Part shown: positions 24,933 to 32,880 of the stretch, piece by piece | Layout of the letters: every line of letters begins with the position of its first letter | Numbering within the stretch: the stretch's first letter is position 1 | Assembly (NCBI GenBank): GCA_014384555.1 | Contig: JACNFR010000062.1 | Location: 1 to 43,761, forward strand | From: Candidatus Nitrosopumilus sp. | Lineage (GTDB): Archaea; Thermoproteota; Nitrososphaeria; Nitrososphaerales; Nitrosopumilaceae | Direction: 5' to 3' | Length of the DNA: 43,761 bases | The notes under the pieces: model-generated | The model's input: only the letters and a program-made list of their open reading frames with translations | Told to the model about the DNA's origin: nothing | Database searches by the model: none | Position numbers and translations under genes: made by a program

Positions 24933-25436
24933 ATGGAATCAGAACCCAAAGATCTCATCGTGTTGGGAGCAATAAAACATGGAATTAAGAAATTTGATAA
25001 AATCCAAAAAATGACCCAAATCGAACCAGAGGAATTAAACTCAATTTTAGAACAATTAGAAAAAAGAGGATTTATCAAAGCTGAAGAAAAAAAAGGATGG
25101 TTTGGAATGAAAGTAGAAATTACACCTACAGAGAAAGGCTCCAAAGAAGCAGATGAGAGGATTCATGAATTACAAACAAAATGGAATCAGATGTCAATGT
25201 TGTACAAATCTGGAGATAAAGAGAAACTAAAACAAGAAATGGAAAATAACAAATCAATTATTCCATCAATGATGTTTTTTGGAATAATAGATATGATGAT
25301 GTTTTCAATGATGTTTAGTATGATGGGAATGGCCATGACCGATTATGTAGCCCCTGAAAATATGCCAGATACAGGAGATGGAGGCATGGATGATGGTATG
25401 GACGATGGCGGAATGGATTTTGACATAGGTTTCTAG
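24933..25436 (+). CDS. Winged-helix protein with Met-rich segment and GMDD tail
   Basis: 167 aa. Residues 5-75 are a winged helix (LIVLGAIKHGIKKFDKIQKMT..., EELNSILEQLEKRGFIKAEEKKG, wing MKVEITPTEKG). A short coiled region follows, then a methionine-rich hydrophobic stretch at about 112-136 (MMFFGIIDMMMFSMMFSMMG), which could be a membrane helix or a methionine-based metal site. The tail at 149-165 repeats Gly-Met-Asp-Asp. The unusual composition suggests copper handling or membrane tethering; neither is proven. ATG at 24933; the AT-rich gap from 24856 separates it from the divergent CoA-binding gene. Confidence 0.8.
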   Translation: MESEPKDLIVLGAIKHGIKKFDKIQKMTQIEPEELNSILEQLEKRGFIKAEEKKGWFGMKVEITPTEKGSKEADERIHELQTKWNQMSMLYKSGDKEKLKQEMENNKSIIPSMMFFGIIDMMMFSMMFSMMGMAMTDYVAPENMPDTGDGGMDDGMDDGGMDFDIGF

Positions 25437-25442
25437 TTTGTG

Positions 25443-25450
25443 TTTTATAC
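25443..25450 (+). promoter_or_regulatory. TATA box for birA
   Basis: TTTTATAC is centred 26 bases before the TTG at 25473, which supports a leaderless transcript and the TTG start. Confidence 0.55.
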
Positions 25451-25472
25451 TTGAAATAAAAACAAATCATAG

Positions 25473-26480
25473 TTGATTTACAATTCTTTTGACAATCCAG
25501 GGTTAGTCAAAGTACTGACATTTTTACAAACTCACAATACAGAATATCTCTCAGGTCAGGATTTGAGTGATGTTTTACGAATTAGCAGAGTTGCAGTATG
25601 GAAACATATCAAAAAAATTCAAGAGTTAGGATACATTGTTGAATCAAAACAAAAACTAGGATACAAGTTAATCTCAAATTCAGAATTATTGTTACCATGG
25701 GAAATTACTTCAAATTTAAAAACAAAGAGCATTGGACAACAAGCATATTATTTTGACTCGATAGACTCTACTCAAAATCAGGCTTTGAAAATGGCAGATG
25801 ACCCTTCTAATGTAGGAGCAATAATAGTTGCAGCAAAACAAACTGGAGGTAGAGGAAGGTCAGGTAGGAAATGGGTTTCTCCAAAAGGTGGAATTTGGAT
25901 TTCAATAATACTACAACCAAAATTTGACATTTCAATTACAACATTATTTCCAATAGCATCTTCACTTGCATTAGCAGTTGCAATAGAGAAGATATTTTCA
26001 ATCAAGCCGGAATTAAAATGGCCTAATGATTTAACAATTAAAGGTAAAAAAGTAGCAGGGATGTTAGTCGACGTATCATTAGAATCAAACAAAATTGAAA
26101 ACTTAGTTTTAGGTGTAGGAATTAATTTCGATATCAATGTAAAGCAAATTGAAAAATTACTTAAAGTAACTCCTAATTTCTACGGAGTGGCATCTCTTAA
26201 AAATGAAAAGCAAGGAATTAAACCAGTACAATTAGTTCAATCTTTTTTGTTAGAGTTAGAAAAAATTTACAAGATGTTAAATGCAAAACAAACAAAGGAA
26301 ATCATTTCACAATGGACAATAAGATCCTCAACCATAGGCAAAAATGTTGAATTAGACACTACCGAGGGGAAAATCAAAGGGAAGGCCATTAAAATCGATG
26401 ATGATGGAGCATTGATAATATCAGATAAGGGTAAAACGCATAAGGTCATAGCAGGCGATATCGTGCATTTATCAAAATAA
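25473..26480 (+). CDS. birA: Biotin-protein ligase with N-terminal DNA-binding domain
   Basis: Attaches biotin to the carrier domain of acetyl/propionyl-CoA carboxylase, the CO2-fixing enzyme of the carbon cycle in these archaea. 335 aa: N-terminal winged helix (residues about 10-65, with SRVAVWKHIKKIQELGY), catalytic domain with the ATP/biotin loop TGGRGRSGRKWVSPKGG (about 124-140) and KWPNDL (about 190), and a C-terminal SH3-like cap. The HTH makes it a bifunctional BirA that may repress biotin or carboxylase genes. The start is TTG at 25473, matched by the TATA box 26 bases upstream. Confidence 0.95.
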   Translation: MIYNSFDNPGLVKVLTFLQTHNTEYLSGQDLSDVLRISRVAVWKHIKKIQELGYIVESKQKLGYKLISNSELLLPWEITSNLKTKSIGQQAYYFDSIDSTQNQALKMADDPSNVGAIIVAAKQTGGRGRSGRKWVSPKGGIWISIILQPKFDISITTLFPIASSLALAVAIEKIFSIKPELKWPNDLTIKGKKVAGMLVDVSLESNKIENLVLGVGINFDINVKQIEKLLKVTPNFYGVASLKNEKQGIKPVQLVQSFLLELEKIYKMLNAKQTKEIISQWTIRSSTIGKNVELDTTEGKIKGKAIKIDDDGALIISDKGKTHKVIAGDIVHLSK

Positions 26481-26482
26481 AA

Positions 26483-26824
26483 TTATTTTTTCTTTAATTT
26501 TGTTTTAGGTTTTGGTGCTTTTTTAGACGAATCAGAAATTAGTGAAGATTGTTGTTTTAGAATATCTTTCAGATCTTTTTGAATATCAAAAACAGATGAA
26601 AGTAATTCTTCAAGGGCTGTAGAATACTTAGCATATGCAATTAATAATTCAGATTTTTTTTCATTGGCTTTTGAGAGATACTCATTTGAACGAAGTAAGT
26701 TGGCAGATTGAATCATCTCAGGCATATCAGTTACAGGTTCCCCTAATTGTTCCAAGCTTGATTGAATCTCCTGAATCTTTTTGCGTAAATCGTAAATAAT
26801 TTCCCCAGCACCAATATTTGTCAA
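26483..26824 (-). CDS. Coiled-coil protein of unknown function
   Basis: 113 aa, almost entirely helical (IYDLRKKIQEIQSSLEQLG..., LLRSNEYLSKANEKKSELL...), ending in a lysine-rich tail (KKAPKPKTKLKKK) suited to binding nucleic acid or an acidic partner. No family recognised. The start is TTG at 26824; a TATA-like CTTTAATTGA about 26 bases upstream is compatible. It is convergent with birA, with 2 bases between the stops. Confidence 0.7.
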   Translation of the reverse strand: MTNIGAGEIIYDLRKKIQEIQSSLEQLGEPVTDMPEMIQSANLLRSNEYLSKANEKKSELLIAYAKYSTALEELLSSVFDIQKDLKDILKQQSSLISDSSKKAPKPKTKLKKK

Positions 26825-26962
26825 TACAAAATCACGTAATTGTAATCAATTAAAGATTTTCTAAGAGATAGAGACAACTCAAATATCAATCAAAAAAAGG
26901 GCATGTATAGAGTATAAATTAGAAACAAAGTATAAACAAAATCAAAATATGAGAAAATAAAG

Positions 26963-28390
26963 ATGAAATTTATTTATTTATTATTTGTGATTTTGTTTAG
27001 TTCAACTCTGTTTATTCAAAACGCAATTGCTCAAGATAATCAGGATCCTGAAAGTATGTTTAATTTAGCTAAAGAGCATTTTGTCAAAGGGGAATATAAT
27101 GAAGCAATTACCATTTATGATGACATATTAGATATTGTTCCAAATAATATTTCCACACTTAAAATGAAAGGAATTGCTCAAAGTAACCTTGATCAGCATG
27201 CTAATTCATTAAAACAATTCTTTAAAGTATTACAACACAGGCCAAATGATGTTATTTCTTTAACAGGTATGGGAGTAGGTTTTGGAAATTTGGGAGAATA
27301 TCAGGAATCAATAGCATATTTTGAAAAAGCATCAAAAGAAAAGCCAAATAGTGTGGTGATAAATAATTACAAAGAATTTATCAACAAAGTTATTTCAAAA
27401 TACCCTTACACTCCAACTCAGAAGCCAAATGAAACAAAACAAATTACATCAATTCCAGAATGGATTAAAAACAATGCAAAATGGTGGTCTCTGACACAAA
27501 TATCTGATCAAGACTTTGCAAAAGGTATAGAATATTTAGTGCAACGTGGCATAATTCAAATTCCTGAAAACCAATCATCGGAAGGAACATCAGAGTCAGA
27601 ACTGCCTTCATGGCTTAGAAAAAATGCAGGTTGGTGGAGCCAAGGATTACTAGCAGATGATGAATTTTTTAAAAGCATTCAATGGTTAATCAATAACGGA
27701 TTCATCACAGTGAATTTTGAAAAAGATTCACAGAAATCTCAAGAGGATTTAGATCATGAATTTTATTTATTTGAAAAATATCTCAGAGATGTTTCAAACA
27801 ACATATCTAAAGAGAAAAGATACATCGAATATCCTAATCCCAGTCAAGACGTCATAAAAAAATTCCTCAGAGATTACATAAAATGGAATTTTGAAAACGA
27901 AGTTAAAACAGCATCAGATAAATTTCCTGATCCAACTTATCAAATTGAAAATGACGTATACGTTGTTTATTACAAAGTATTCATCAACGAGCAACCATCA
28001 GGACTTCCATTGGATCATATCAGCACATTAAAGAATTCTTTTGAATTTTGGGAAGGGCGAGAATTAGAGATTGAAAATTTAGATAAAGAGGCAAGAGTCA
28101 AATTCGAAGTTACAAATCTAAAACATGAAGCAAATGTTTGGATAACATGGGTTGTTCGCAACATTGGGGATGGAGTGTTAGGGCATGCACACCTTGGAAA
28201 GGGAGTAGTAGAAGTAACATTGGGAGATTATAATTGTGATGGAAGTTTTCAACTATACGACATACGTAGTGTTGAAACAATAATGACACATGAGTTAGGA
28301 CATTCACTTGGAGGAAAACATGTGACTGATGAAAACAATATCATGTATCCATCGTTCAATCCATCATACGCATACTGCTTGCTAAGTTAA
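26963..28390 (+). CDS. Secreted metzincin-like protease with TPR and W-rich modules
   Basis: 475 aa. Signal peptide 1-23 (cleavage after AIA). Residues about 30-140 are tetratricopeptide repeats. Two W-rich modules follow at 164-201 (IPEWIKNNAKWW...) and 214-250 (LPSWLRKNAGWW...); the same module occurs in the proteins at 34726 and 36325. The C-terminal catalytic domain carries the zinc site HELGHSLGGKH (443-453, HExxHxxGxxH) and a Met-turn-like NIMYPS (459-464), as in matrixin-type metzincins. It probably cleaves proteins at the cell surface. The combination of TPR, W-rich modules and metzincin is unusual. ATG at 26963. Confidence 0.88.
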   Translation: MKFIYLLFVILFSSTLFIQNAIAQDNQDPESMFNLAKEHFVKGEYNEAITIYDDILDIVPNNISTLKMKGIAQSNLDQHANSLKQFFKVLQHRPNDVISLTGMGVGFGNLGEYQESIAYFEKASKEKPNSVVINNYKEFINKVISKYPYTPTQKPNETKQITSIPEWIKNNAKWWSLTQISDQDFAKGIEYLVQRGIIQIPENQSSEGTSESELPSWLRKNAGWWSQGLLADDEFFKSIQWLINNGFITVNFEKDSQKSQEDLDHEFYLFEKYLRDVSNNISKEKRYIEYPNPSQDVIKKFLRDYIKWNFENEVKTASDKFPDPTYQIENDVYVVYYKVFINEQPSGLPLDHISTLKNSFEFWEGRELEIENLDKEARVKFEVTNLKHEANVWITWVVRNIGDGVLGHAHLGKGVVEVTLGDYNCDGSFQLYDIRSVETIMTHELGHSLGGKHVTDENNIMYPSFNPSYAYCLLS

Positions 28391-28406
28391 ACTTGAAAAT
28401 CTAAAT

Positions 28407-28430
28407 CATATTCTAAAAAACGAGAATATG
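28407..28430. repeat. Hairpin-forming inverted repeat after the protease gene
   Basis: CATATTCT (28407-28414) and AGAATATG (28423-28430) are perfect 8-base arms around an 8-base loop, 16 bases after the protease stop. It could help 3'-end formation or act as an operator for the TFB gene downstream. Confidence 0.4.
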
Positions 28431-28528
28431 AGTTAGCTCAACCTACACACAATTAACCTGCAGATATTATGTAAAATGGATAATAAGGGATTTTGATGAT
28501 TATCAATATTATGCTTAAAAATACAATG

Positions 28529-29422
28529 ATGTCAGGTCCAAAATGTCCATCTTGCGGAGATAAAAAAATGGTTACAGATCAAAACACAGGGGAATTATTC
28601 TGCAGTAAATGCGGTTTAGTTGTCACAGATAAAATTGCAGACACAGGTGCTGAATGGCGTTCCTTTTCAAATGATGAAGGCAACAAAGCAAGAACAGGTG
28701 CAGGTACATCTCTGACAATGCATGATATGGGATTATCAACTGTAATCGGTGCAGCAAACAAAGATGCAACCGGGAAACCACTTTCAACATCCATGAAAAC
28801 TTCAATTGAAAGATTAAGAACATGGGATAGCAGGAGTCAAGCACATTCTTCTGCAGATAGAAATTTGAGACAAGCCCTTAATGAAATGGATAAACTAAAA
28901 GACAAACTTGCACTAACTGATGCAGTAATTGAGAAAGCAGCTTACATTTACAGAAAAGCTATGGAGAAAAAACTTGTTCGTGGTCGCTCAATCCAAGGAT
29001 TAGTAGCAGCATGTCTTTATGCATCATGTAGAAATACAGAAACACCAAGAACATTAGATGATATTGCAAAGGGAATAAACATTAGAAGAAAAGATGTTGC
29101 AAGATGTTATAGATTAATTTTCAGAGAATTAGAATTAAAGATGCCAGTTGTAGATCCTGTCAAAGGAGTATCCAGAATTGCCAGCATTGCAGAGCTCAGT
29201 GAAAAAAGCAAACGTAAAGCAATTACAATTTTGAATCAAGCCAAAGAGGAAGGCATTGTAGCAGGAAAAGACCCAATGGGAATAGCTGCAGCTGCACTTT
29301 ATCTTGCATGTATTAGTACAGGAGAAGTAAAATCACAAAAAGATATCTCAATTGCATCAGGAGTTACCGAAGTAACCATCAGAAATAGATGTTCAGGGCT
29401 AAGAAAAATGCTCAACTACTAA
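28529..29422 (+). CDS. tfb: Transcription initiation factor B (TFB), second copy
   Basis: 297 aa from ATG 28529. An in-frame ATG at 28493 would add 12 hydrophobic residues; I prefer 28529 because the first zinc Cys then falls at residue 5, as in the copy at 6650. Zinc ribbon CPSC...CSKCG, the EWRSF linker, and two cyclin repeats ending in SQKDISIASGVTEVTIRNRCSGL. It is closely similar to the first TFB, with the same GAGTSLTMHDMGLSTVI and VRGRSI stretches, so the pair probably arose by duplication within the lineage. Convergent with the phosphoribosyltransferase gene. Confidence 0.95.
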   Translation: MSGPKCPSCGDKKMVTDQNTGELFCSKCGLVVTDKIADTGAEWRSFSNDEGNKARTGAGTSLTMHDMGLSTVIGAANKDATGKPLSTSMKTSIERLRTWDSRSQAHSSADRNLRQALNEMDKLKDKLALTDAVIEKAAYIYRKAMEKKLVRGRSIQGLVAACLYASCRNTETPRTLDDIAKGINIRRKDVARCYRLIFRELELKMPVVDPVKGVSRIASIAELSEKSKRKAITILNQAKEEGIVAGKDPMGIAAAALYLACISTGEVKSQKDISIASGVTEVTIRNRCSGLRKMLNY

Positions 29423-29434
29423 GAACGTTCAATA

Positions 29435-29851
29435 TTATTTTTGAGATCTTTCAAATTCTAATTTATCCCAAGGAAAGACAACATATGCATCATTGTTTGT
29501 TTTTTTCCCATAAAGTAATTGTAGAGGATAAGATTTCCCACTCCTTGCAAATAATGTAACGAAAAATAGTTTAGAGGGATCATCAACCATAGATTTTATT
29601 TTTTCAAATGTTTCTCCAGTGTCAAAAATATCATCGACAACTAATGAATCTGATGAAATTTTATTTTCATCAACAATAATTTTTTCAATTCCTAAATGAT
29701 CAGCCAGTAACCGAGAGGGTATCAATCCACCCCTGCTCAAGGTAGTAATACTTGAAAAAGTTCTAGACGATTTTAAAATGAGATCTGAAAGAGTTTCAAT
29801 TAACGAATCAATTTCAGACCAACTCACATATTGTCCCAAAGCCATAATCAA
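29435..29851 (-). CDS. Purine-type phosphoribosyltransferase
   Basis: 138 aa type I phosphoribosyltransferase fold. The PRPP-binding motif is LVVDDIFDTGETF (about 70-82), and TTLSRGGLIPSRLLAD forms the first loop. It resembles the Gpt/xanthine-type enzymes of archaea (COG2236), which salvage a purine base to its nucleotide; the exact base cannot be told from sequence alone. ATG at 29851 (an alternative ATG lies two codons downstream). It precedes no obvious purine gene. Confidence 0.88.
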   Translation of the reverse strand: MIMALGQYVSWSEIDSLIETLSDLILKSSRTFSSITTLSRGGLIPSRLLADHLGIEKIIVDENKISSDSLVVDDIFDTGETFEKIKSMVDDPSKLFFVTLFARSGKSYPLQLLYGKKTNNDAYVVFPWDKLEFERSQK

Positions 29852-29882
29852 GTGTTGGAAAAGAAGAATTAAGTTGTTATGA

Positions 29883-30275
29883 TTAGAATGTCTTCATAGG
29901 GGATTTTTTCAGAGGTTTAATAATTTCAAGAATTTTGAATGGTAATTTACCAAAATCAATTTCTTTTTCACAGGATACCAACAAAACATCGTCATTGTTC
30001 AAAGGAAAACTCATGACAATTACTTTGTCTCTATAAGACATTGAAAAATGAACTTCACCAAATTCAGCATCAAATTCATGTCTCATTCTAACTCGCAAGG
30101 CAAGTTCCATGAACATCATTTCATCTTGTTTTTGGGCCTCTAGTGATAATAGACCATCCTTCATCCCACCGGCTGTAAGATGACCCCTGCTATTGATGAG
30201 CCTAGATGAGCGCATCTTTGGATCTAATTGGATAATTTTTTGACACATTTTTTCAAGTTCATCAACATTGTCCAT
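29883..30275 (-). CDS. Small protein, paralogue of the gene at 35801
   Basis: 130 aa, soluble. It shares a pattern with the protein at 35801-36178: an N-terminal helix, then I/L...G.L.AGGMK.GLL..E (GHLTAGGMKDGLLSLE here), a second helix with MRHEFDAEFG, then YRDKVIVMSFPL and LLVSCEKE near the C-terminus. The two are clear relatives. The strand-turn-strand GxLxAGG resembles the roadblock/LC7 fold used in signalling or polarity modules; that is a guess. I believe such proteins are thaumarchaeal-specific. Upstream of the divergent phaE gene. Confidence 0.75.
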   Translation of the reverse strand: MDNVDELEKMCQKIIQLDPKMRSSRLINSRGHLTAGGMKDGLLSLEAQKQDEMMFMELALRVRMRHEFDAEFGEVHFSMSYRDKVIVMSFPLNNDDVLLVSCEKEIDFGKLPFKILEIIKPLKKSPMKTF

Positions 30276-30296
30276 TAGTCTAATTTAACAATCGAA

Positions 30297-30306
30297 CTAT
30301 TTATTG
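30297..30306 (+). promoter_or_regulatory. TATA-like box for phaE-phaC
   Basis: CTATTTATTG is centred about 27 bases before the GTG at 30329, supporting a leaderless phaEC transcript. Confidence 0.45.
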
Positions 30307-30328
30307 CGATCTGTAATAATAGATATCT

Positions 30329-30904
30329 GTGCAAGCAGATTCATCTAAAGACATTACTGATTATTACAAACATTTGTCGTTATTTTGGACAGATATCATG
30401 CATTTGATGTCAAGTAAGCCGCAAGCGTTGACATCGACAGGACCAATGAGAGCATTTGCGGCTAACTCAAAAAAAGTAACTACAGAGTTAATTGAGATAA
30501 ATGAAGATTTGGTGGGATTCAATCAATATCTTACAGAATATTACAAACAGCTTGCAGATGCATGGGATGTTGCTCAAAAGAAAGTGAATCTAAAAGCTCC
30601 AGAAGTGCCACAAGACGTAGAACAAATTGAAGCATTCAAGAGAATATGGATAGATATTTTCGATAATGATTTCACAGAACTATTTGATTCTAAAAAGTTT
30701 GGAGAGAATTATGGAAAACTCGTATCAAAAGAATTAGAACTAACCAAGCATTGGAATAACATTACAAATGTTGTTTTACAATCAGTTAATCTTCCAAGTA
30801 AAGAAGAGATTGATGAAGTATACAAAGAAATGCATTCATTGAAAAAAAGAGTTGGTAAATTAGAATTAGAATTAAAAAAAAGAGAGATGAAAAAGAATGC
30901 ATAG
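30329..30904 (+). CDS. phaE: PHA synthase subunit PhaE (class III)
   Basis: 191 aa, helical, with a C-terminal coiled coil (VYKEMHSLKKRVGKLELELKKREMKK). It has a PhaE-like region, DAWDVAQKKVNLKAPEVPQDVEQIEAFKRIWIDIFDNDFTELF. PhaE is the non-catalytic partner that activates PhaC in class III polyhydroxyalkanoate synthases. The start is GTG at 30329 with a TATA-like box 27 bases upstream. Its last 8 bases overlap phaC, so the two are translated together. Confidence 0.87.
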   Translation: MQADSSKDITDYYKHLSLFWTDIMHLMSSKPQALTSTGPMRAFAANSKKVTTELIEINEDLVGFNQYLTEYYKQLADAWDVAQKKVNLKAPEVPQDVEQIEAFKRIWIDIFDNDFTELFDSKKFGENYGKLVSKELELTKHWNNITNVVLQSVNLPSKEEIDEVYKEMHSLKKRVGKLELELKKREMKKNA

Positions 30905-31961
30905 TGAATCAAGAATAGATCCAAAAATAATTGAAGAAGTTTTAAAATTTAGTAAAAATGTAATGGATGCACCAAAATTAGTTTCAGCCCCAGACGAAAT
31001 TAGTTTAGAAGTAACGCCACACGATACAGTACAAAAATTAGATAAAACAAGATTACTACATTATAGGCCGCTTACAGAGAAACAACACAAAACACCACTT
31101 CTAATATCATACGCATTAATCAACAGATACCACATTTTAGATATTCAGCCAGAAAAGAGTTGGGTGCGAAATCTACTCGAACAAGGATTTGATGTATACA
31201 TGTTAGACTGGGGAACACCAACTAGTATGGACAAGTATTTGGATTTTGATGATTATGTTAATGGTTATTTGGATGCATCTGTAGAACATATCAAAAATGA
31301 ATCATCAACTGAAAAAATTTCATTGCAGGGATATTGTACTGGAGGAACAATTGCAACAGCATATGCAACATTACATCCAGAAAGTGTAAAAAACTACATT
31401 GCAACAGCACCAGTAATTGATGGATGGCGAGATACTACTGTAATCAGTAATCTTGCCAAGCACATGGATGTTGACAAAATGGTCGATACAATAGGTAACA
31501 TGCCACCAGAATTCATGTATTATTGTTTTTCAGTCTTAAAACCATTTGAGCAAGGAATTGAAAAATATGTGAAATTTTTTAAAAATATAGATAATAAAAA
31601 ATACGTAGATAATTTCCTCAGAGTTGAAAAATGGTTAGGCGACACTCCGCCAATTCCAGGTGAGTTGTTCAAGCAATGGATTAAGGATATCTATCAAGAC
31701 AATCTGTTAATTCAGAATAAAATGTATGTTGGAGGAGAACGTATAGATCTGAAAAAAATAGACATGCCCACATTCACACAAATAGCAGTAGGAGACCATT
31801 TAGTTTCTCCAGAATGTAGTATGCCACTTCATTATGCAATTGGAAGTGAAGATAAAACCTTGAGAATGTATCCAACTGGACATGTTGGAATGATAGCTAG
31901 TTCCTTATCACAGAAGAAAGTTTTGCCCGAGCTAGGAAAATGGTTAGCTGAAAGATCATAA
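30897..31961 (+). CDS. phaC: Polyhydroxyalkanoate synthase catalytic subunit, class III
   Basis: Polymerises hydroxyacyl-CoA into PHA storage granules. 354 aa, the class III size. The lipase-like box GYCTGG has its nucleophile Cys at residue 147; catalytic partners Asp300 (GDHLVSP) and His329 (TGHVGM) are spaced as expected. The N-terminal part carries the conserved RYHILDIQPEKSWV and LDWGTP segments. The start overlaps phaE by 8 bases. Convergent with the phasin genes 34 bases downstream. PHA would store carbon from the hydroxyacyl-CoA pool of the fixation cycle. Confidence 0.95.
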   Translation: MHSESRIDPKIIEEVLKFSKNVMDAPKLVSAPDEISLEVTPHDTVQKLDKTRLLHYRPLTEKQHKTPLLISYALINRYHILDIQPEKSWVRNLLEQGFDVYMLDWGTPTSMDKYLDFDDYVNGYLDASVEHIKNESSTEKISLQGYCTGGTIATAYATLHPESVKNYIATAPVIDGWRDTTVISNLAKHMDVDKMVDTIGNMPPEFMYYCFSVLKPFEQGIEKYVKFFKNIDNKKYVDNFLRVEKWLGDTPPIPGELFKQWIKDIYQDNLLIQNKMYVGGERIDLKKIDMPTFTQIAVGDHLVSPECSMPLHYAIGSEDKTLRMYPTGHVGMIASSLSQKKVLPELGKWLAERS

Positions 31962-31995
31962 AAAAAGAAAAAAGATTAAAAAAATAGATTTTCCA

Positions 31996-32424
31996 CTAGT
32001 TTGTTTTTGTAGTGAATGCAGAAATCCAAGATTGTAGAATGTTTTTGTTTAGGTCAGCAAATGATTTTGCATTATCGTTGAATGTTTTGATATTTTGTTG
32101 TGTTGCATCGATAGTTGCAAGAGTCACTTGGTTTTGTATAGAAGCTGCCTTCACAAATTCTTCAGTTGTATCATTAATTACTTTCAATGTTGCTTCAGGG
32201 ATATTTGCTGCAATACCAGATTTCTTTACATATTCTTTTTGTAGTGTGATAGTTGAATCTACTACATTTTCATATGCTTGAAGATATTCCTGTTGTACAT
32301 TAGTAATTGATTGATGATATTGTGGTACTGATTGTTTAATACCGTTGAAGAGTTTGTCAACATTTTCTTGATATACAGAAAATACATCTTTTGGATTTGT
32401 TTGTGTTGTTTCGTTTTTACTCAT
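31996..32424 (-). CDS. Phasin-like granule-associated protein
   Basis: 142 aa, wholly helical with long amphipathic heptad stretches (SVYQENVDKLFNGIKQSVPQYHQ..., QEYLQAYENVVDSTITLQKEY, FVKAASIQNQVTLATIDATQQNIKTFN), no membrane segment or cysteine. This composition and its place beside phaEC indicate a phasin, which coats PHA granules. Its ATG overlaps the stop of the AbrB-fusion gene (ATGA). A GGAGGTG Shine-Dalgarno sits 5 bases before the ATG, inside that gene's last codons. Confidence 0.8.
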   Translation of the reverse strand: MSKNETTQTNPKDVFSVYQENVDKLFNGIKQSVPQYHQSITNVQQEYLQAYENVVDSTITLQKEYVKKSGIAANIPEATLKVINDTTEEFVKAASIQNQVTLATIDATQQNIKTFNDNAKSFADLNKNILQSWISAFTTKTN

Positions 32425-32846
32425 TGTTTCACCTCCTTATTTTTTGATTTTTTTGCTATTGGTAGAATAATGACTTGAACTAAATCACCGTCACCTAAAC
32501 CAAGGGCATTACGTTCAGCTTCAGGAATAGAGATTCGCCCATTACTACTGATAGTAGTTTTGTAAGCACCCCAATTCATGAATGAGGGAAGCATTTGGCC
32601 GATGTTAAACATGGTATCCATACTTTTACTTTGCATGGTCGACATGTTATCCATCATGTTAGATTGAGTTTGTCGAGCACTGTCAGAAACTCCCTTTAGG
32701 GTTTCCAAAGGATTGAATGTTTGGCTAGTTTGATTTGTCATCAATGAACCAAAATTTTTCATAAATTCTGCTTGAGCGCGTCCACTTTTTTGAATCCAAG
32801 ATTTGAACATCTCAGAAGGATCGTATAGGTTTTGATTACCACTCAT
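32421..32846 (-). CDS. Phasin-like/AbrB fusion protein, candidate PHA regulator (PhaR-like)
   Basis: 141 aa. Residues 1-95 are helical and Met/Gln-rich, like a phasin or PhaE N-terminus (MFKSWIQKSGRAQAEFMKNFGSLMTNQT...). Residues 97-130 are a SpoVT/AbrB swapped-hairpin DNA-binding domain (TTISSNGRISIPEAERNALGLGDGDLVQVII). Haloarchaeal PhaR, an AbrB-type protein that binds both PHA granules and the phaRP promoter, is the closest known parallel. A single protein could here sense granules and control the operon. The ATG is 26 bases after a TATA box, so it is the leaderless first gene of a two-gene operon. Confidence 0.83.
   Translation of the reverse strand: MSGNQNLYDPSEMFKSWIQKSGRAQAEFMKNFGSLMTNQTSQTFNPLETLKGVSDSARQTQSNMMDNMSTMQSKSMDTMFNIGQMLPSFMNWGAYKTTISSNGRISIPEAERNALGLGDGDLVQVIILPIAKKSKNKEVKQ
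32430..32436 (-). promoter_or_regulatory. Strong Shine-Dalgarno site for the phasin gene
   Basis: Reads GGAGGTG on the minus strand, 5 bases before the phasin ATG at 32424, and complements the CCTCCT at the 16S 3' end (43711-43716). It lies inside the coding end of the AbrB-fusion gene, so it marks re-initiation for an internal cistron. Confidence 0.75.
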
Positions 32847-32867
32847 AGGTAATGGTTGGAATCATCA

Positions 32868-32877
32868 GTATTTAAAT
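32868..32877 (-). promoter_or_regulatory. TATA box of the phasin operon
   Basis: Reads ATTTAAATAC on the minus strand, centred about 26 bases before the ATG at 32846. A palindromic core (ATTTAAAT) lies at 32870-32877; an AbrB-type regulator could bind here. Confidence 0.6.
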
Positions 32878-32880
32878 GAT

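Noticed and set aside
28493-28528. Longer N-terminus for the second TFB
   Set aside because: It would add 12 hydrophobic residues before the zinc ribbon; other TFBs begin a few residues before the first Cys.
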